NCBI RefSeq assembly: GCF_030272615.1
Contig: NC_081406.1
Coordinates: forward strand, 397,953,939-398,017,938
DNA from: Cryptomeria japonica
Taxonomy: Eukaryota > Streptophyta > Pinopsida > Cupressales > Cupressaceae
Reading direction: 5' to 3'
DNA: 64,000 nucleotides
Both the position numbers and the translations under genes were made by a program. This document shows positions 46,214-58,000 of the stretch, in pieces. Below the pieces are notes generated by a model. It was not told the DNA's origin and did no database searches. It saw only the letters and a list, made by a program, of their open reading frames with translations. The stretch's first letter is position 1, and every line of letters begins with the position of its first letter.

Positions 46214-46710
46214 TGTTGGTGTAAATAATTATTCATCATGGATATTATTACACTTACTTAAGTTTACTTAGGATAATGCATTTCATAGTAGTTTGGATAT
46301 GAGACACTTGGGTGTTTGTGCCACATTGGGATAGTGTGTGTAGGAGAAATTCCACCTTTTTGGTGTTGATCTTGTTATTACACTATCATATCCACTTATA
46401 GTGGAGTGATAATTCCACCTTCGGTGGGTGATCCACCTCATGTGGACTATTATATTATTTCTCCTACCCACCCACACCTATTTCCTACCTACCCTTGTTT
46501 CTTATTGAGCCACATGTCATATTTGTGTGCTCATACATATCCCTAGCCTTGCCTATATAAGCAGGCTCATCTACATTGTATGTAACTATTGAACTATTGA
46601 ATCATGTTATTGATCATTTTCTATTGATGAGAATACAGTTTATTCTTGTCCCATATTGTGTCTCTATTTTGTACATTTCATTGAGCTCTTGATCTTGGCA
46701 AAATCCAACA
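46214..46710 (+). repeat. 3' LTR of element J
   Basis: Differs from the 5' LTR at about five positions by eye (near the sixth base, ATTATT for ATTGTT, CACCTTC for CACTTTC, ACCCACC for ACCTACC, and a one-base indel). It ends at 46710, followed by AATAC. Confidence 0.96.
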
Positions 46711-47203
46711 AATACAATTGTCTACTAAAATCTTCCTACTTCTAACGTGTTTTACCAGAACTCAAGAAATTAGTTTTCATCAAAATGCCATAGCCCCTTT
46801 TCGAAAGTTAACATAAATTATATAGAAAGATGCATCATTTTACACTATCAAGAGATTTAATGCATTTTAGAGACTTTTTTCCAAAAAATGATCCATGCAT
46901 AGTTAAATATTGACAAAGTTGGGTTATGTGCAAGAAAGTGGAATTTGAAATCTTCTTCTAGAAGCTTCTTATTTCCTCCTATGACATGTGCTCAATTGAT
47001 ATTGTGAATAAAAGAATAATTTGCCAAATTTAATTTATGATTTTAAAGTGTGTTTGTGTCCACTATTTATTTCCTTTTTAAAAATTATTTTAATCATAAT
47101 AAATAAAACATTTCTGACAATAATCACAATATGATATGAAATGTAAAGCAATAATTATAATAGTAGCAAGTTTTTATCGAGATAGAGAAAGAGGGTTATG
47201 ATA
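46711..47203 (-). repeat. Element K 3' LTR, proximal part
   Basis: On the minus strand the LTR starts TATCATAACCCTC (probably from TGTCATAACCC) directly after a purine tract, TTTAAGGGGGAGGA (47204-47217). It continues left until element J interrupts it. Confidence 0.75.
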
Positions 47204-48382
47204 TCCTCCCCCTTAAATTGTGCATCATCTCGATGTACTTATTTAATATAACCTTAAACGAGTTTGTAGTTCACGATAAGTCTAAAACAAAAAAGGAAAC
47301 AACTGCTGCATCTCACTAGTGTCCTCCCATGAGGCATTCTTCTCATCACACCGATTCCATTGTACTTTGAACTGATCAACCTCTCTGTTGCATAATTGGT
47401 ACTGGCGCCTCTCCAAGATTCTGAATGAATCTATCATTATCCACCCCGTTTCCTGGACCTATACGACATCCCAATTCAAAATATGTTTCTCATCAGGTAC
47501 ACACTTTTTAAGAAGTAACACATGGAAGACATCATGGATTTGGCTCAATTGGGGAGGTAAGGCCAACTGGTATGCAACTGGATTAATCTTTTTCAAGATT
47601 TCAAAAGGTCTAGCATAATGAGGTGCAAGCTTAGCCTTTTTCCCAAAACTTGTGGAACTCCTGTGTGGCCTAACCCTTAGGAAGACTTTTTCTCCCACCT
47701 CAAACTCCCTTGGTGTCATGTTCTTGTCTGCATAACTTTTCTGCCTATTTGAGGCTTCCTTCAACCTTTGCCTAATTTCCTTATTTTTCCTTTCCATTTC
47801 CTTCAACATATCTTGACCAATTATTACTCTATCCTCAAGACCATCCCAACTCAAAGGTGTTCAACATGGTCTACTATACAATGCTTCAAAAGGTGCCATT
47901 CTCAAAGATGTTTGAAAAGTGTTATTGTAAGCAAAATCTACTAGTGGTGGGCACTCTTCCCATTTCTTCTGTTGGTCCATGTAGTACATTCGAAGTAGGT
48001 CTTCCAAAATCTGATTTGTCCTTTCTGTTTAACCATCAGTTTGAGGATGGTATGCAATACTAAAGTTTAGTTGAGTTCTTAATGTTGATTCAAGAGTTGT
48101 CCAAAACCTTGAAGTGAATCTAACATCTCTATTTGATATTATTTTCTCTGGAATTCCATGTAACTTAATTATTTCCTTTACAAAGTAGGTGCATCATCAG
48201 TGAATCTAACATCTCTATTTGTGAGTTTATCAATTACCACCACTATTGTATAATACATAGAAGGTGACATGGGAAACCCTTGCACAAAGTCCATACTAAT
48301 AACTTGCCACTTATATTGAGGTACATCATGTAACTATAATAGTCTAGCTGGATGTCTATTTTCTTCTTTTACCCTTTGGCAC
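47204..48382 (-). pseudogene. Integrase and chromodomain of element K (Del/Tekay-like)
   Basis: Minus-strand order: integrase core with FHPQTDG, then a stop, then TERTNQILEDLLRMYY (near 48000), FAYNNTFQTSLRMAPFEALY (47870-47940), and the open tail at 47459-47854 with EVGEKVFLRVRPHRSS, FGKKAKLAPHYARPFEIL and IHDVFHVLLLKK. The chromodomain follows with ILERRQYQLCNREVDQFKVQW (47340-47410) and ends before the purine tract. The tail motifs fit the Del/Tekay chromovirus lineage. Element G cuts the integrase at 48382, so the upstream pol and the 5' LTR are displaced beyond the window. Confidence 0.88.
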
Positions 48383-49179
48383 TGATGCAGGAGCATCCTC
48401 GGTTCACAACAATCTTGCATCAACCAAAAACATTTTCTTTTCTGTTTTATTTTCTATTTGCAGTTTCAATGTTCCTTTCTATGTGTCCCAGTTTTAGCTC
48501 ACCGGATATTGTGGAGTTGGATTCTACTTGAAGATGTGATCATATTTCTTTCTTTCAAACTGCATCTCTTTTGGATCAGTTTCTGGCAAGATATCGCTAT
48601 CGGTTTCCATGATAGTTTCTTGTTACCGGTTGTTCCTTTGTTATCGGTTGCCTGAGACCTATTCTGGTGATCTACCAGAACCCATTCTGAAGCTTGCGGA
48701 GCCTTGGACATTGATCTTGATGTTTCTTGGCATGTGGCCTACCTTCCACATTTCATCCTTTGGATTTTCTGAAGGAATCTCTTGGCGGAGGCTAACCTTG
48801 TTCATTTTGCACGTTAGGTCTTGTTCTTCGGGTTTTGATCCTTTTTGGGCAGACCAGATCCATTGGATCGATATATATATATATATTTGTAATCATGATT
48901 TATAATGTAATCAATGAGAGAATTAAGAAGTATCAGAGATAGACTGTGCCTAGAAGATAGATATTTCAATTCAAGGTCCCAATGTGACCTATTATACTAG
49001 GCCTATGTGCGGGTATGTTGTAACCCAGGTGTTACCGGTTGGATGTAATCAAATTTCATGCAATAAAACTATCTGTTCTGCATTGCCTCCATCATATCTG
49101 TGTATTTCGGTTGTGTTTACTCTTGTTGATAGGTTTGGACTGATCTCCTTGAGGTCCCTCCTCATCAGTTACTGCTTCA
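48383..49179 (+). repeat. 5' LTR of element G
   Basis: 797 bp from TGATGCAGGAGCATC to ACTGCTTCA. Contains an (AT)n run at about 48871-48888. The first 500 bp match 53772-54275. Confidence 0.88.
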
Positions 49180-49181
49180 AG

Positions 49182-49193
49182 TGGTATACGAGT
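49182..49193 (+). promoter_or_regulatory. Decayed primer binding site of element G
   Basis: TGGTATACGAGT two bases after the LTR, similar to TGGTATCAGAGC. Confidence 0.6.
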
Positions 49194-49279
49194 GAAGTTC
49201 TATTCCAGAGGTTGCATGTCCTGAATTTTGTTGTAGAGCTATGGATCCAACTTGCAATTGCAAAGGACTAGCATGAATC

Positions 49280-50280
49280 AATGGCATGAAGAGGAACTAG
49301 GAATGGTGGAGCACGTGGGAATGCAGACCCTACTATGATGGAGATGTTGCAAGGAATAGAAACCCAGTTAGAAGCCGTGGAGACAACTCAGAGAAGAGGC
49401 CGACATATTGAGGATGTAAGTGAAGATGAAGGAGAAGAAGGCCCGACACTAAACCTCATTTTACCTCACCGAAATATGATGGGAAGTTAGATTTAGATGA
49501 ATTGATGGATTGGATCTCAGAGATGGAGAAGTATTTTGAATTTGAAAACACTGCAGAAGAGAGGAAGGTGAAATATGCCTGTACCCGGTTGAAAGGTCAT
49601 GCATCTCTTTGGTGAGAGCATTTGCAAGTTGATAGGCAAAGAAGAGGTAAAGAAAAGATTAAGACATGGGATATGATGATTGCTAAGTTACAATTAAAGT
49701 TTGTCCTAACGAATTATCAAATGGATTTGTTCTGGAAGTTGAAGAATATGAGATAAAAGGAATCTGGTGTGAAGGAGTACAGCAAAGAATTTTACAAATA
49801 GAACATCAGATCCAGACATATTGATGATGAAGTTGAACAAATTGCAAGATATTTGAATGGATTACAAATGTCTATACAAGATGAACTCAATATGATAAAA
49901 TTGGAGACTGTTGAAGAGGCTTACTAGTATGCAATAAAGGCTGAAGATAAATTGAATAAAAGACATGAGCAGAGACAAAGAGGTAGAGGTGTAAGGTTTA
50001 TTGGAGGAAGATTTAAAGGAGGAAGAGGATATACTAGAGGAAGAGGAACTAGTACAGATCATAACAAGGACAAGGAAGTGAGAAAGAAAGGTAATTCATA
50101 CTGGAAGGATGATAGAAATTTATACTGGAGTAGAGAACTAGATGGTTACCGGAATGAGAAATTTGGAAGACAAGACAAGAGGACATTTAGAGGAACCTGC
50201 TTAATTTAAATGTGGAGGAGAAGGATAACATGCATTTGAATGTAAGAAGACAAAGGCTACCAAAAGAGAAATAGTGGTAG
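49280..50280 (+). pseudogene. gag of element G
   Basis: Readable as KLDLDELMDWISEMEKYFEF, CTRLKGHASLW then a stop, YSKEFYK, DDEVEQIARYLNGLQ and an Arg/Gly-rich stretch (RGRGVRFIGGRFKGGRGYTR, 49982-50041). These match the retrotransposon gag domain of gypsy elements. The zinc knuckle FKCGGEG.HAFEC (about 50206-50250) has a stop before the histidine. Several TGG/CAG-type codons are now stops. Confidence 0.85.
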
Positions 50281-50399
50281 AAGAAAACCCCACCAAAACA
50301 AAAAATAAACCGGAAGATGGAGAGCTATTGATGATGAGGAGAGCTTTGTGTCATACTGGAGGAGATGAAGAACCCTTGTAGAGGAAGAATCTATTCAAG

Positions 50400-51720
50400 A
50401 CTAGATGTAAGGTATCTGATAAGTGTTGTAAAGTTGTTATTGATAGTGGTAGTTCAGATAACCTTATTTCAGAAGAGATGGTGAATAAGTTGAAATTGGA
50501 CAGATTGAAACACCCTAAGCCTTATCAGATAGCATTGATTCAAGATGAATATAAGTTGTTAGTAAGTGAACAGTGCTTAGTCAAATTGAAAATTGGGAAT
50601 TATCATGATAAAGTTTTGTGTGATATTATGCCTATGGATATTTGTCATCTTTTGTTGGGAAGGCCTTGGCAGTTTGATAGACATGCAATACATGATGGGA
50701 GGAAGAATACATATGCTATTGTGGCCAATGGGATGAAGGAAACCTTGTTACCTTTGGAGGAACCTTTGAAGAGTGAAGTATGAACAAATACTAAAATCTA
50801 TGTAGTAGATGGAGGGAAATTCATGGATGGACCGAGACATGAGAATGTGTGATTTTCCTTAATTCCTAAGAAGACTGAGAGATCGGAACCAGAAGGAGAA
50901 CACCTGGCAGAGATAAGAGATTTTTTTGACAAAATATGAGGACATCATTTCATATAATGATGGATTGCCACCTGTTAGAAGTATTAGTCATTGCATGGAC
51001 TTGGTTCTCGGAGCTAGTTTGCCTAACAAAGATGCACACCGGTTGACATCGACAAAGAATGAAGAACTGAATAGACAAGTGCATGAGTTGTTGGAGAAAG
51101 GTTTTATCAGGGAAAGTTTGAGTCCTTGTGCAGTACCAACAATATTTTCACCTAATAAGAATGGAGAATAGAGGATGTGTACTAATTAAAGAGCAATAAA
51201 CAAGATCACAGTGAAATATCGGCTTCCTTTGCCTAGGATAGATGACATAATGGACTGTTTGAGTGGAGAAAAATACTTTAGAAAGATAGATTTGAAGAGT
51301 GGATATCATCAGATCAGGATTAGAGAAGGTGATGAGTGGAAGACAACATTTAAGACAAATGAAGGACTATATGAATGGTTAGTGACACCTTTTGGATTGA
51401 CTAATGCACCGAGTATTTTCATGAGGCTGATGAATGAGGTATTGAAGAAATTCTTGGGTAAGTTTGTTATTGTGTATTTGGATGAAATTCTGATTTTCAG
51501 TAAGACAAAAGAGGAGAATTTGTTGTAGTTAAGATAAGTTTTGCAGAGGTTGAGAGAAGAAAAAATGCTGATTAATATCAAGAAGTGCACTTTCATGAAG
51601 GATGAGTTAGTCTATTTGGGTTTTGTGATATCTGAGGATGGTTTAAAGATGGACCCTAAGAAAGTGAAAGCCATTGTTGAGTGGCCTACACCATAAAGCA
51701 TTGGAGAGGTAAGACTATTT
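50400..51720 (+). pseudogene. Protease and reverse transcriptase of element G
   Basis: Protease: KCCKVVIDSGSSDNLISEEM and ICHLLLGRPWQFDRHAIHDG. RT: PNKNGEWRMCTN with a stop, [57 protein letters not shown], and the catalytic box [11 protein letters not shown], where glutamate replaces the second aspartate. The region after it includes KKCTFMKDELVYLGFVI and VEWPTP. The frame is interrupted near 50780, 51169, 51189 and 51526. Confidence 0.92.
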
Positions 51721-53740
51721 CATGGGTTGGCTAGTTTTTATTGGAAGTTCATCAAATTTTTTAGTTTAGTTTGTAACCCTATGATTGAGACCATGAGAGG
51801 AGATCCGAATGAATTCAAGTGGACCACCAAAGAAAACAAAATTTTTGAATTGTTGAAGTGGAAAGTGACTGAGCATCCCGTGTTGGCTTTACCAGATTTC
51901 AAAAAGTTATTTCAAGTAGATGGTGATACCAGTGGAACAACAATAGGAGCAGTTTTGAGTCAAGAATGGAGAACATTAGCATATTTCAATGAGAAATTGA
52001 ATGATTCCCAGAAGAGATATTCAGTGTATGATCAGGGATTTTATGCCATAGTTCAAGCCTTGAAGAAATGGAGACACTACTTGTCGCCTAAGGAGTTTGT
52101 GTTGTACACAGATCATCAAGATTTGCAATATTTAAACAGTTAGAGTAAGTTGAATTAGAGACATATGAGATGGGTGGAATTCTTACAGAGTTACACATTT
52201 TTTTTGAAGCATGGAAGTGGGAAATCTAACGAAGTTACTGATGCATTGAGTAGGAGAAGGAATTTGCTGATAGAGATGAGAGTAACAATATTTGGTTTTG
52301 AAGATTTAAAGACCTTGTATAATGAAGATCCAGATTTTGCAGAACCTTGGAAAGCATGTAGAGAATCGGTTATGGTTGATAAAAGAAAATAGTTGGATTA
52401 TTTCATTTAGGATGGGATGTTATTCACGGGAGTTCAGTTATGCATACCTAAGAGTTCCACAAGAGAGAACCTGATAAAAGAGAAACATAGTGGAGGTTTA
52501 GCTGGACATTTTGGTATTTATAAAACAATTGCATTGGTGAGTGAGTAGTACTTTTGGCCCCAGATTCATAAGGATGTTAAGAGATATGTGCATAATTGTA
52601 GAGTTTTTCAAGTTGCAAAAGGTAGTAGTCAGAATGTGGGATTGTATAAACCTTTGACAGTACCGGTAAGACCTTGGGAGGATATAAACATGGATTTTGT
52701 ACTTGGATTGCCTAAGACACCGAAAGGGAATGATTCTATATTTGTGGTAGTGAATAGATTTTCAAAGATGACTCATTTCATACCTTGTAAGAAGACATCA
52801 GATGCATTGCATGTAGAAAACCTATTTTTCAAGGAAGTGGTGAGATTGCATGGATTACCTAAGAGCATAGTTTCAGACATAGAAACTAAGATTGTAGGCT
52901 ATTTTTGGAGAATACTTTGGAAGAAGATGAAGATAGATTTGAAGTTCAGTTCTACTTTTCATCCACAGACTGATGGATAGACATAAGTAGTTAACCAGAG
53001 TTTGCAAAACTTGCAGAAATGTTTAGTGGGAGATAGAACCAGAAGTTGGGATTTGATCCTTGCGCAAGCAGAGTTTGCCTATAACAATTCAATGAATATA
53101 AGTACCAAAAAAAACACCTTTTAGATTGGTACTGGAGTGCATCTTAGAGGAATAGTAGGATTGAGAGACATTAGCAGTGAAGACCATAAGAGTTTAGAAG
53201 TAGAAGCTTTTGTAGATCACATGGCACCATTGCATATTCAGGTTAAACAACATTTAGAAGACATGAATAGCAAATATAAGGAGAAGGTAGGTGAGAAGAG
53301 GAGACATAAGGAATTTGAAGTTGGCGATGAGGTGCTGGTATACTTGAGAAAAGAGAGATTCCCAGTTGGAACTTATAATAAGTTGTAGATGAAGAAGTTT
53401 GAACCCTGTAAGATTTTGAGGAAGTTCAAATTTGGAAATGCATATGAAGTAGGGCTACCCGATAGTCAAAGTATTTCACCTATATTCAACATTTTAGATC
53501 TTCATGAGTACCATGAACCAGAATTCAGTGAGGACAATGTTGCATATGTTGAGAAACAATTACCCTGGAATGAACTAGATCAAATTGAAGAGATTTTGGA
53601 CAGTAGGATTGGGTGTAGTACCCAGAATTCAGTACAAAGAATATCTTGTGAAGTGGAAGAGTAGACCAGTTTAAGATTCATCTTGGATTTCTCAAGCAGA
53701 GGTAGACTGCCTTGGTTTCCCTCTGACCCCTGCAAAGTGA
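51721..53740 (+). pseudogene. RNase H, integrase and chromodomain of element G
   Basis: RNase H: FQVDGDTSGTTIGAVLSQEW (first aspartate DCD changed to DGD), FVLYTDHQDLQYLNS, GSGKSNEVTDALSRR. Integrase: HNCRVFQVAKG (second zinc cysteine replaced by phenylalanine), [47 protein letters not shown] followed by a stop. Tail: EFEVGDEVLVYLRKERF and YEVGLPDSQSISPIFNI. A frameshift precedes the chromodomain, which reads KEYLVKWKSRPV, stop, DSSWISQAEVDCLGF, ending at the TGA at 53738-53740. Element E aligns over this whole segment. Confidence 0.92.
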
Positions 53741-53771
53741 GAGGCTCACTTTTTCATTAACCCCGAATGTA

Positions 53772-54275
53772 TGATGCAGGAGCATCCCTGGTTCATAACA
53801 ATCTTGCATCAACCAAAAACAGTTTCTTTTTTTTCTTTTTTTCTTTTTCTTTTTCTATTTGCAGTTTCAGTGTTCCTTTCTGTGTGTTCCAGTTTTGGCT
53901 CACTAAATCCTGTGGAGTTGGATTCTACTTGAAGACTTGATCATCTTTCTTGCTTTCAAACCACATTTCTCTTGGATCACTTTCTAGCAAGATATCACTA
54001 TCCGTTTCCATGATAGTTTCTTGTTACCGGTTGTTCCTTTGTTACTGGTTGCCTGAGACCTATTCTGGTGATCTATCAGAACCCATTTCAAAGCTTGTGG
54101 AGCCTTGGATATTGATTTCAATTTTTCTTGGTGTGTGATCGACCTTCTACATTTCATCCTTTGGATTTTCCAAAGGAATCTCTTGGTGGAGGTTGACCTT
54201 GTTCATTTTGCACGTTAGGTCTTGTTCTTCGGGTTTTGATCCTTTTTGGACTGACCCGATCCTTTGGATCGATAT
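53772..54275 (+). repeat. 3' LTR of element G, first part
   Basis: Matches 48383 onward, up to GGATCGATAT in the (AT)n run, where element L begins. The rest is displaced beyond the window. Confidence 0.9.
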
Positions 54276-54608
54276 TGTAGTGTCAAAAAATTGTGCCACC
54301 TAAAATTTTAACCATATTTAAGGTCCTCACCTTGGAGACGACATCCTCCTCCCTAGCCGAGACCTATTTCTACATTTTCACCTTTTGTCCCCTTCATGTT
54401 CGAGCCCTGAGATAGTCTCAGGACCCTATCCGGCCTCTAAGATAGGGCAGGACATGGGTGTGATGCCCCTGTCCCCCTTGGGTAGGGGCATGTCCCACCC
54501 TCTTAGGGTGGCCCCAGGATAGGTCCCCCCGACCCTATTTGCACTTCGGGATCCTAAATCTCCCCGATGTCGGCCTTTTATGAGATGAATTAATCTTCAA
54601 GAGGCATG

Positions 54609-54616
54609 TATAAAAG
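54609..54616 (+). promoter_or_regulatory. TATA box of element L
   Basis: TATAAAAG in the context GCATGTATAAAAGGGAG, about 330 bp into the LTR. Confidence 0.65.
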
Positions 54617-55094
54617 GGAGTTGGTTTTCTCATTTGCATAAGGAGGAATGGGAGGTGAAATTCAAGTGAAGGGATGATAAGAAAGCATAGGCAAAGATAT
54701 ATATCATCAAGCATTCAAGCATTCAAGCCTTCTTCATTCATCCATTGGAGCAATATTTCAACATTCATTTGCAAGAATGTATGTGTGTTAGGGTTTTGTT
54801 ATGTTACATGCCATTTCATGCAACACTTGTGATTACATTCAAGAAGCAAAGAAATCATCATCAATAAGTTGCAGATCGACAAGGTATAAATTTCTATTGT
54901 TTACATTCAAGAATTTACAATTACTTTCTTTCAAGGTTGATTCCTCAACTAGGGTTTGAATAAGGCAAACCCCTATCCACAACCCCATTTCCTCTATTTT
55001 CTATGTGTAGGTTGCAGGAGCACAAATGTAATTGCAAATTTGGGCTTCATTTATAGAGACAGAAGAAACCTTTTTATTTCACGGATTTTGTGGA

Positions 55095-55122
55095 GGACCA
55101 TGTACACTCCCACCACAGTCCT
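55095..55122 (+). repeat. Hairpin-forming motif in element L, copy 1
   Basis: GGACCATGTACAC...CCACAGTCCT; similar to 63647-63673, where the arms GGACC and GGTCC pair fully and GTG/CAC pair inside. Confidence 0.5.
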
Positions 55123-55353
55123 GATGAATTTTCTCTAAATTTGTAGGGTGGATCCATATCAGTCTAAGTAGCCCAGATCTAAATTTACAGCATGATCCCG
55201 AACTGGTAGCTCTTCATTTCACTCATTCTCTCTCTCTTTTCTACATAGTCAACAAGTCAACTTTCTCATTTACAAAAGAGGGTAAATCACACCCCAATAC
55301 TTGCAATCCACTTGGAATTCACATCCTTGTTTCCCTTGGATTTGGATCTAGTG

Positions 55354-55358
55354 GATTC
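55354..55358. repeat. Target site duplication of element I, left copy
   Basis: GATTC, repeated exactly at 63128-63132. Confidence 0.9.
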
Positions 55359-56990
55359 TATTGGCATGTTTAACATAACTGATGAAGATGAGATGATGGT
55401 GGATGACTGTACCAGTAGAGGAAGATGACATGATCAACTATTTATATTGTCATTGATGGAAACTAGGTTCAACTGATGTTTAATGATGTTTACAGTTGGT
55501 TTTTGGTGATTGACTTGTTGGATAAGTGATTTGGTCTACTGGAGTAAGAGTTTGACAGTTTGACAGAGTTTACCGGCAAGACTGTGAATTAGGACTTTAA
55601 TCGGTAATGCAGATGAGTTTTGATGAAATTGGGCAATTGGCGATGTTTGGTGACTTGTGGTTTGATACATAAGATTTTATGATGAATTTGAATATGTAGC
55701 CAGAACTGCATTCTATGATGGTTATTGGAAGACATGTTTTGAATTTCTGATGAAGTTTTTCCAGGGTTTAAGAAGGGTTTAAGGACTAGTAAATAATTCT
55801 CTTAACTGGTAATGATTTTTGGTTTGGCGGTGATCTACATCAAGTTCACGTGTTGATGATAACACAACACAAACCACGTGAAGTTTAAAATATGTTTTAG
55901 TGCATTTGGAGAACAAATTTCTTGGGAATGTGCTAAGGGTTTGACTTTGTACCAGATCGACTTGCTGTGACAATTTATGATCATTCAATGACTGATATTG
56001 ATTTGTAATTGATTGTAATGATCTCTATGATGATCTATAATGAGTTGTAAAGATCCGTGATGATCTATGTATTAAGTCTGAGGGTTTTGATGTCGACCTA
56101 GTTGTAAAAGTTATTTATGTTGGCAAGGTTGATGTTTTGAAGTGTCGGTGATTTTGAGAAGTGTGGGAAGCTGAACTAGTGTGTGTGAGAAGATCTGCCA
56201 GAGAGATGCAAACTTAAAACTTAATTGTATCTAATCAAGCAAGTAGTAGAGTTCTATACACAGATCATTCACTATTGTTTTCTAACAATTACAACAACTA
56301 AAATCTCTTAACTGGGTAGGTCCTAATAGGCTTCACATTGTAAAATCCCCTAACAGGTTGACTCAATATCTAAGTTCTAAATCCTCTTACGAGGTTGATC
56401 CTAATAGATAAAAAATTCTAATAGGGCTGAGGTAAATCCCTTAACTGGGTGACTCCTAACAAGGTCTTCTCCTAACAGGGCATCATTGTAAGCTTCTAAC
56501 CGGGCTTGGCTCCTAACATGGCACATTCTGAAAGAGTGCAAAATATTTGTGGGTACCAATTCCCACCGTGATTTTTCCCTATTTGGGTTTCCATGTGAAA
56601 AACACGGTGTTCATGTGTGGTATGCTTTTCTTGTGATGCTCATGTTTTATTTCTGATAACTGGTAAAGACAGTTTATGTTTGTTTATCAAAGATCTTAAA
56701 GTGGTTATCGATATTGATGATTATATGATTGATGAAGCATTCTGATCAGTTAATAAGTTGGTAACTATGTTTGTTGATCTGATATTGAATTGATGGCTGA
56801 TTTAATTAATAAGTTTTCATAAGAGGAAATGATTATCTAGATCTGATAAGGAAATTGTTTATGAAGATTTGGTTTAAGTGTTGAATGTTTTTAAATCTGA
56901 GATAAGTTTGTTATGGTGTTTAAAGTTTCAGTTTTTGTTAATACTCATTCACCCCCGTCTCAGTATTAACCAGATCCTCTAGGCTTATCA
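55359..56990 (+). repeat. 5' LTR of element I
   Basis: 1,632 bp, from TATTGGCATG to AGGCTTATCA. Contains spaced CTAACMGGG motifs (56300-56530), a CCCAC hairpin with TTTTTCCCTATTTGGG (about 56550-56590) and the TTCACCCCC..TCTCAGTA end. Confidence 0.93.
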
Positions 56991-57006
56991 ATTCGTATAA
57001 GTGCAT
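56991..57006 (+). promoter_or_regulatory. Decayed primer binding site of element I
   Basis: ATTCGTATAAGTGC differs at three positions from ATTGGTATCAGAGC, the form seen in element D. Confidence 0.6.
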
Positions 57007-57059
57007 TTGTCCTCTGTGTGCAGAAAGTCTAACAACTTGAGGGAAAGATTTTGTGAAGA

Positions 57060-58000
57060 TTGATGAAGAAGGAGGGTCCCAAGTTTACCATGGAAAACTA
57101 CCAGATATGGAGTGATCAGATGAAGATATACATTAAAGGAATGAGTTCACAGTATTGGAATCATGTGATAACCAAGTATATTGTACCTACTACTAGTCCC
57201 TTGACACTAGATGAGCTCAAAGAACAACATGAAAACATTCAGGCTCTTGAAGCAATTGTCAGTACTCTATCTAATTCTGAATATATTGATGTTCATGGAT
57301 TAGAAACTACAAATGAAGTATGGGAGAAATTAAATTTTATCTATGGAGGAGATGAACATGTACAAAGGGAAAAGGAAGAGAGTCTGAGATGAAAATTTGA
57401 TGATATGAAAATGGTTGATGGTGAGAACATAACTCAATATGGACAAATGATTAAGGAAGTTGTAGGTGGAATAAAGAGTGCTGGAGGTAAGATTGAAGAT
57501 GATACTATTGTTAGAAAAATGCTTAGAACTCTTTTACAGTAGTATTCTATCATAGTGTCTGCTATTCAAGAACTAAGATCCATTTCAAAAGATAAAGTTA
57601 TTGTTGATTCTTTAATTGGAAGGTTAGCTGCATTTGAACTTAACAATTTTGATAATAATGTTTCCAAACCTTTTGAATCTTCCTATAAGGATTCAATAAC
57701 TGGTACATCGACAAGGAAAGAAAAATATGTTTTTTATAATCATGACTGTAGATCTATTCATGGTGGTAGAAGAGGTGATGGTGATGATGAAGATGTTCTC
57801 ATGGAACTTGAGGCATTACTGGCTAGAAGATTCCTTAGAGGAACAGGTAAATATAAAGGTAAATTACCCTTGAAGTGTTTCTCTTGTAGTAAGATTGGAC
57901 AAATAGCTGCTAACTTCCCTAATACTAATAAGAAAGATACATTTAGGAGACTCAAAGGAAAAAAGCAAGAAACATTGTTATGTTGTAGTGGATGAAGGTG
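57060..58000 (+). pseudogene. gag of element I
   Basis: Opens MMKKEGPKFTMENYQIWSDQ, the copia gag N-terminus (W..W-type domain), with LETTNEVWEKLNFIYGG. Stops at 57390 and 57539 break the frame, which resumes to 57995. The zinc knuckle reads CFSCSKIGQIAANF, having lost its histidine and last cysteine. A frameshift near 57960 separates it from the protease. Confidence 0.88.

Larger units (their letters stand above)
41571..46710 (+). mobile_element. Element J: young non-autonomous copia-type element with gag-protease only
   Basis: Two LTRs of 496 and 497 bp with about five differences, perfect 5-bp duplications, a perfect initiator-methionine primer site and a purine tract. The single gene encodes gag and protease but no integrase, RT or RNase H. 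Elements of this build are described in plants as terminal-repeat retrotransposons with a gag domain (TR-GAG). The very similar LTRs and open gene make it the most recent insertion here. It lies in the LTR of element K. Confidence 0.95.
48383..54275 (+). mobile_element. Element G: chromovirus related to E, 3' LTR truncated
   Basis: A plus-strand Ty3/gypsy element with 5' LTR, primer site, gag, protease, RT, RNase H, integrase, chromodomain and the first 504 bp of the 3' LTR. It is inserted in the integrase of element K and is itself cut at 54275 by element L. All genes have stops. Its LTR start TGATGCAGGAGCATC and pol match element E. Confidence 0.92.
54276..55335 (+). repeat. LTR of element L
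   Basis: Begins TGTAGTGTCAAAAAATTGTG directly after the broken AT run of the element G LTR. Has a TATA box at 54609 and pyrimidine-rich U5. The end is not certain; CTAGTGGATTCAACCCC, split across element I at 55350/63128, resembles the primer-site region of elements O and H (CTAGTGGGAC), so the LTR should end near 55335. Confidence 0.65.
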
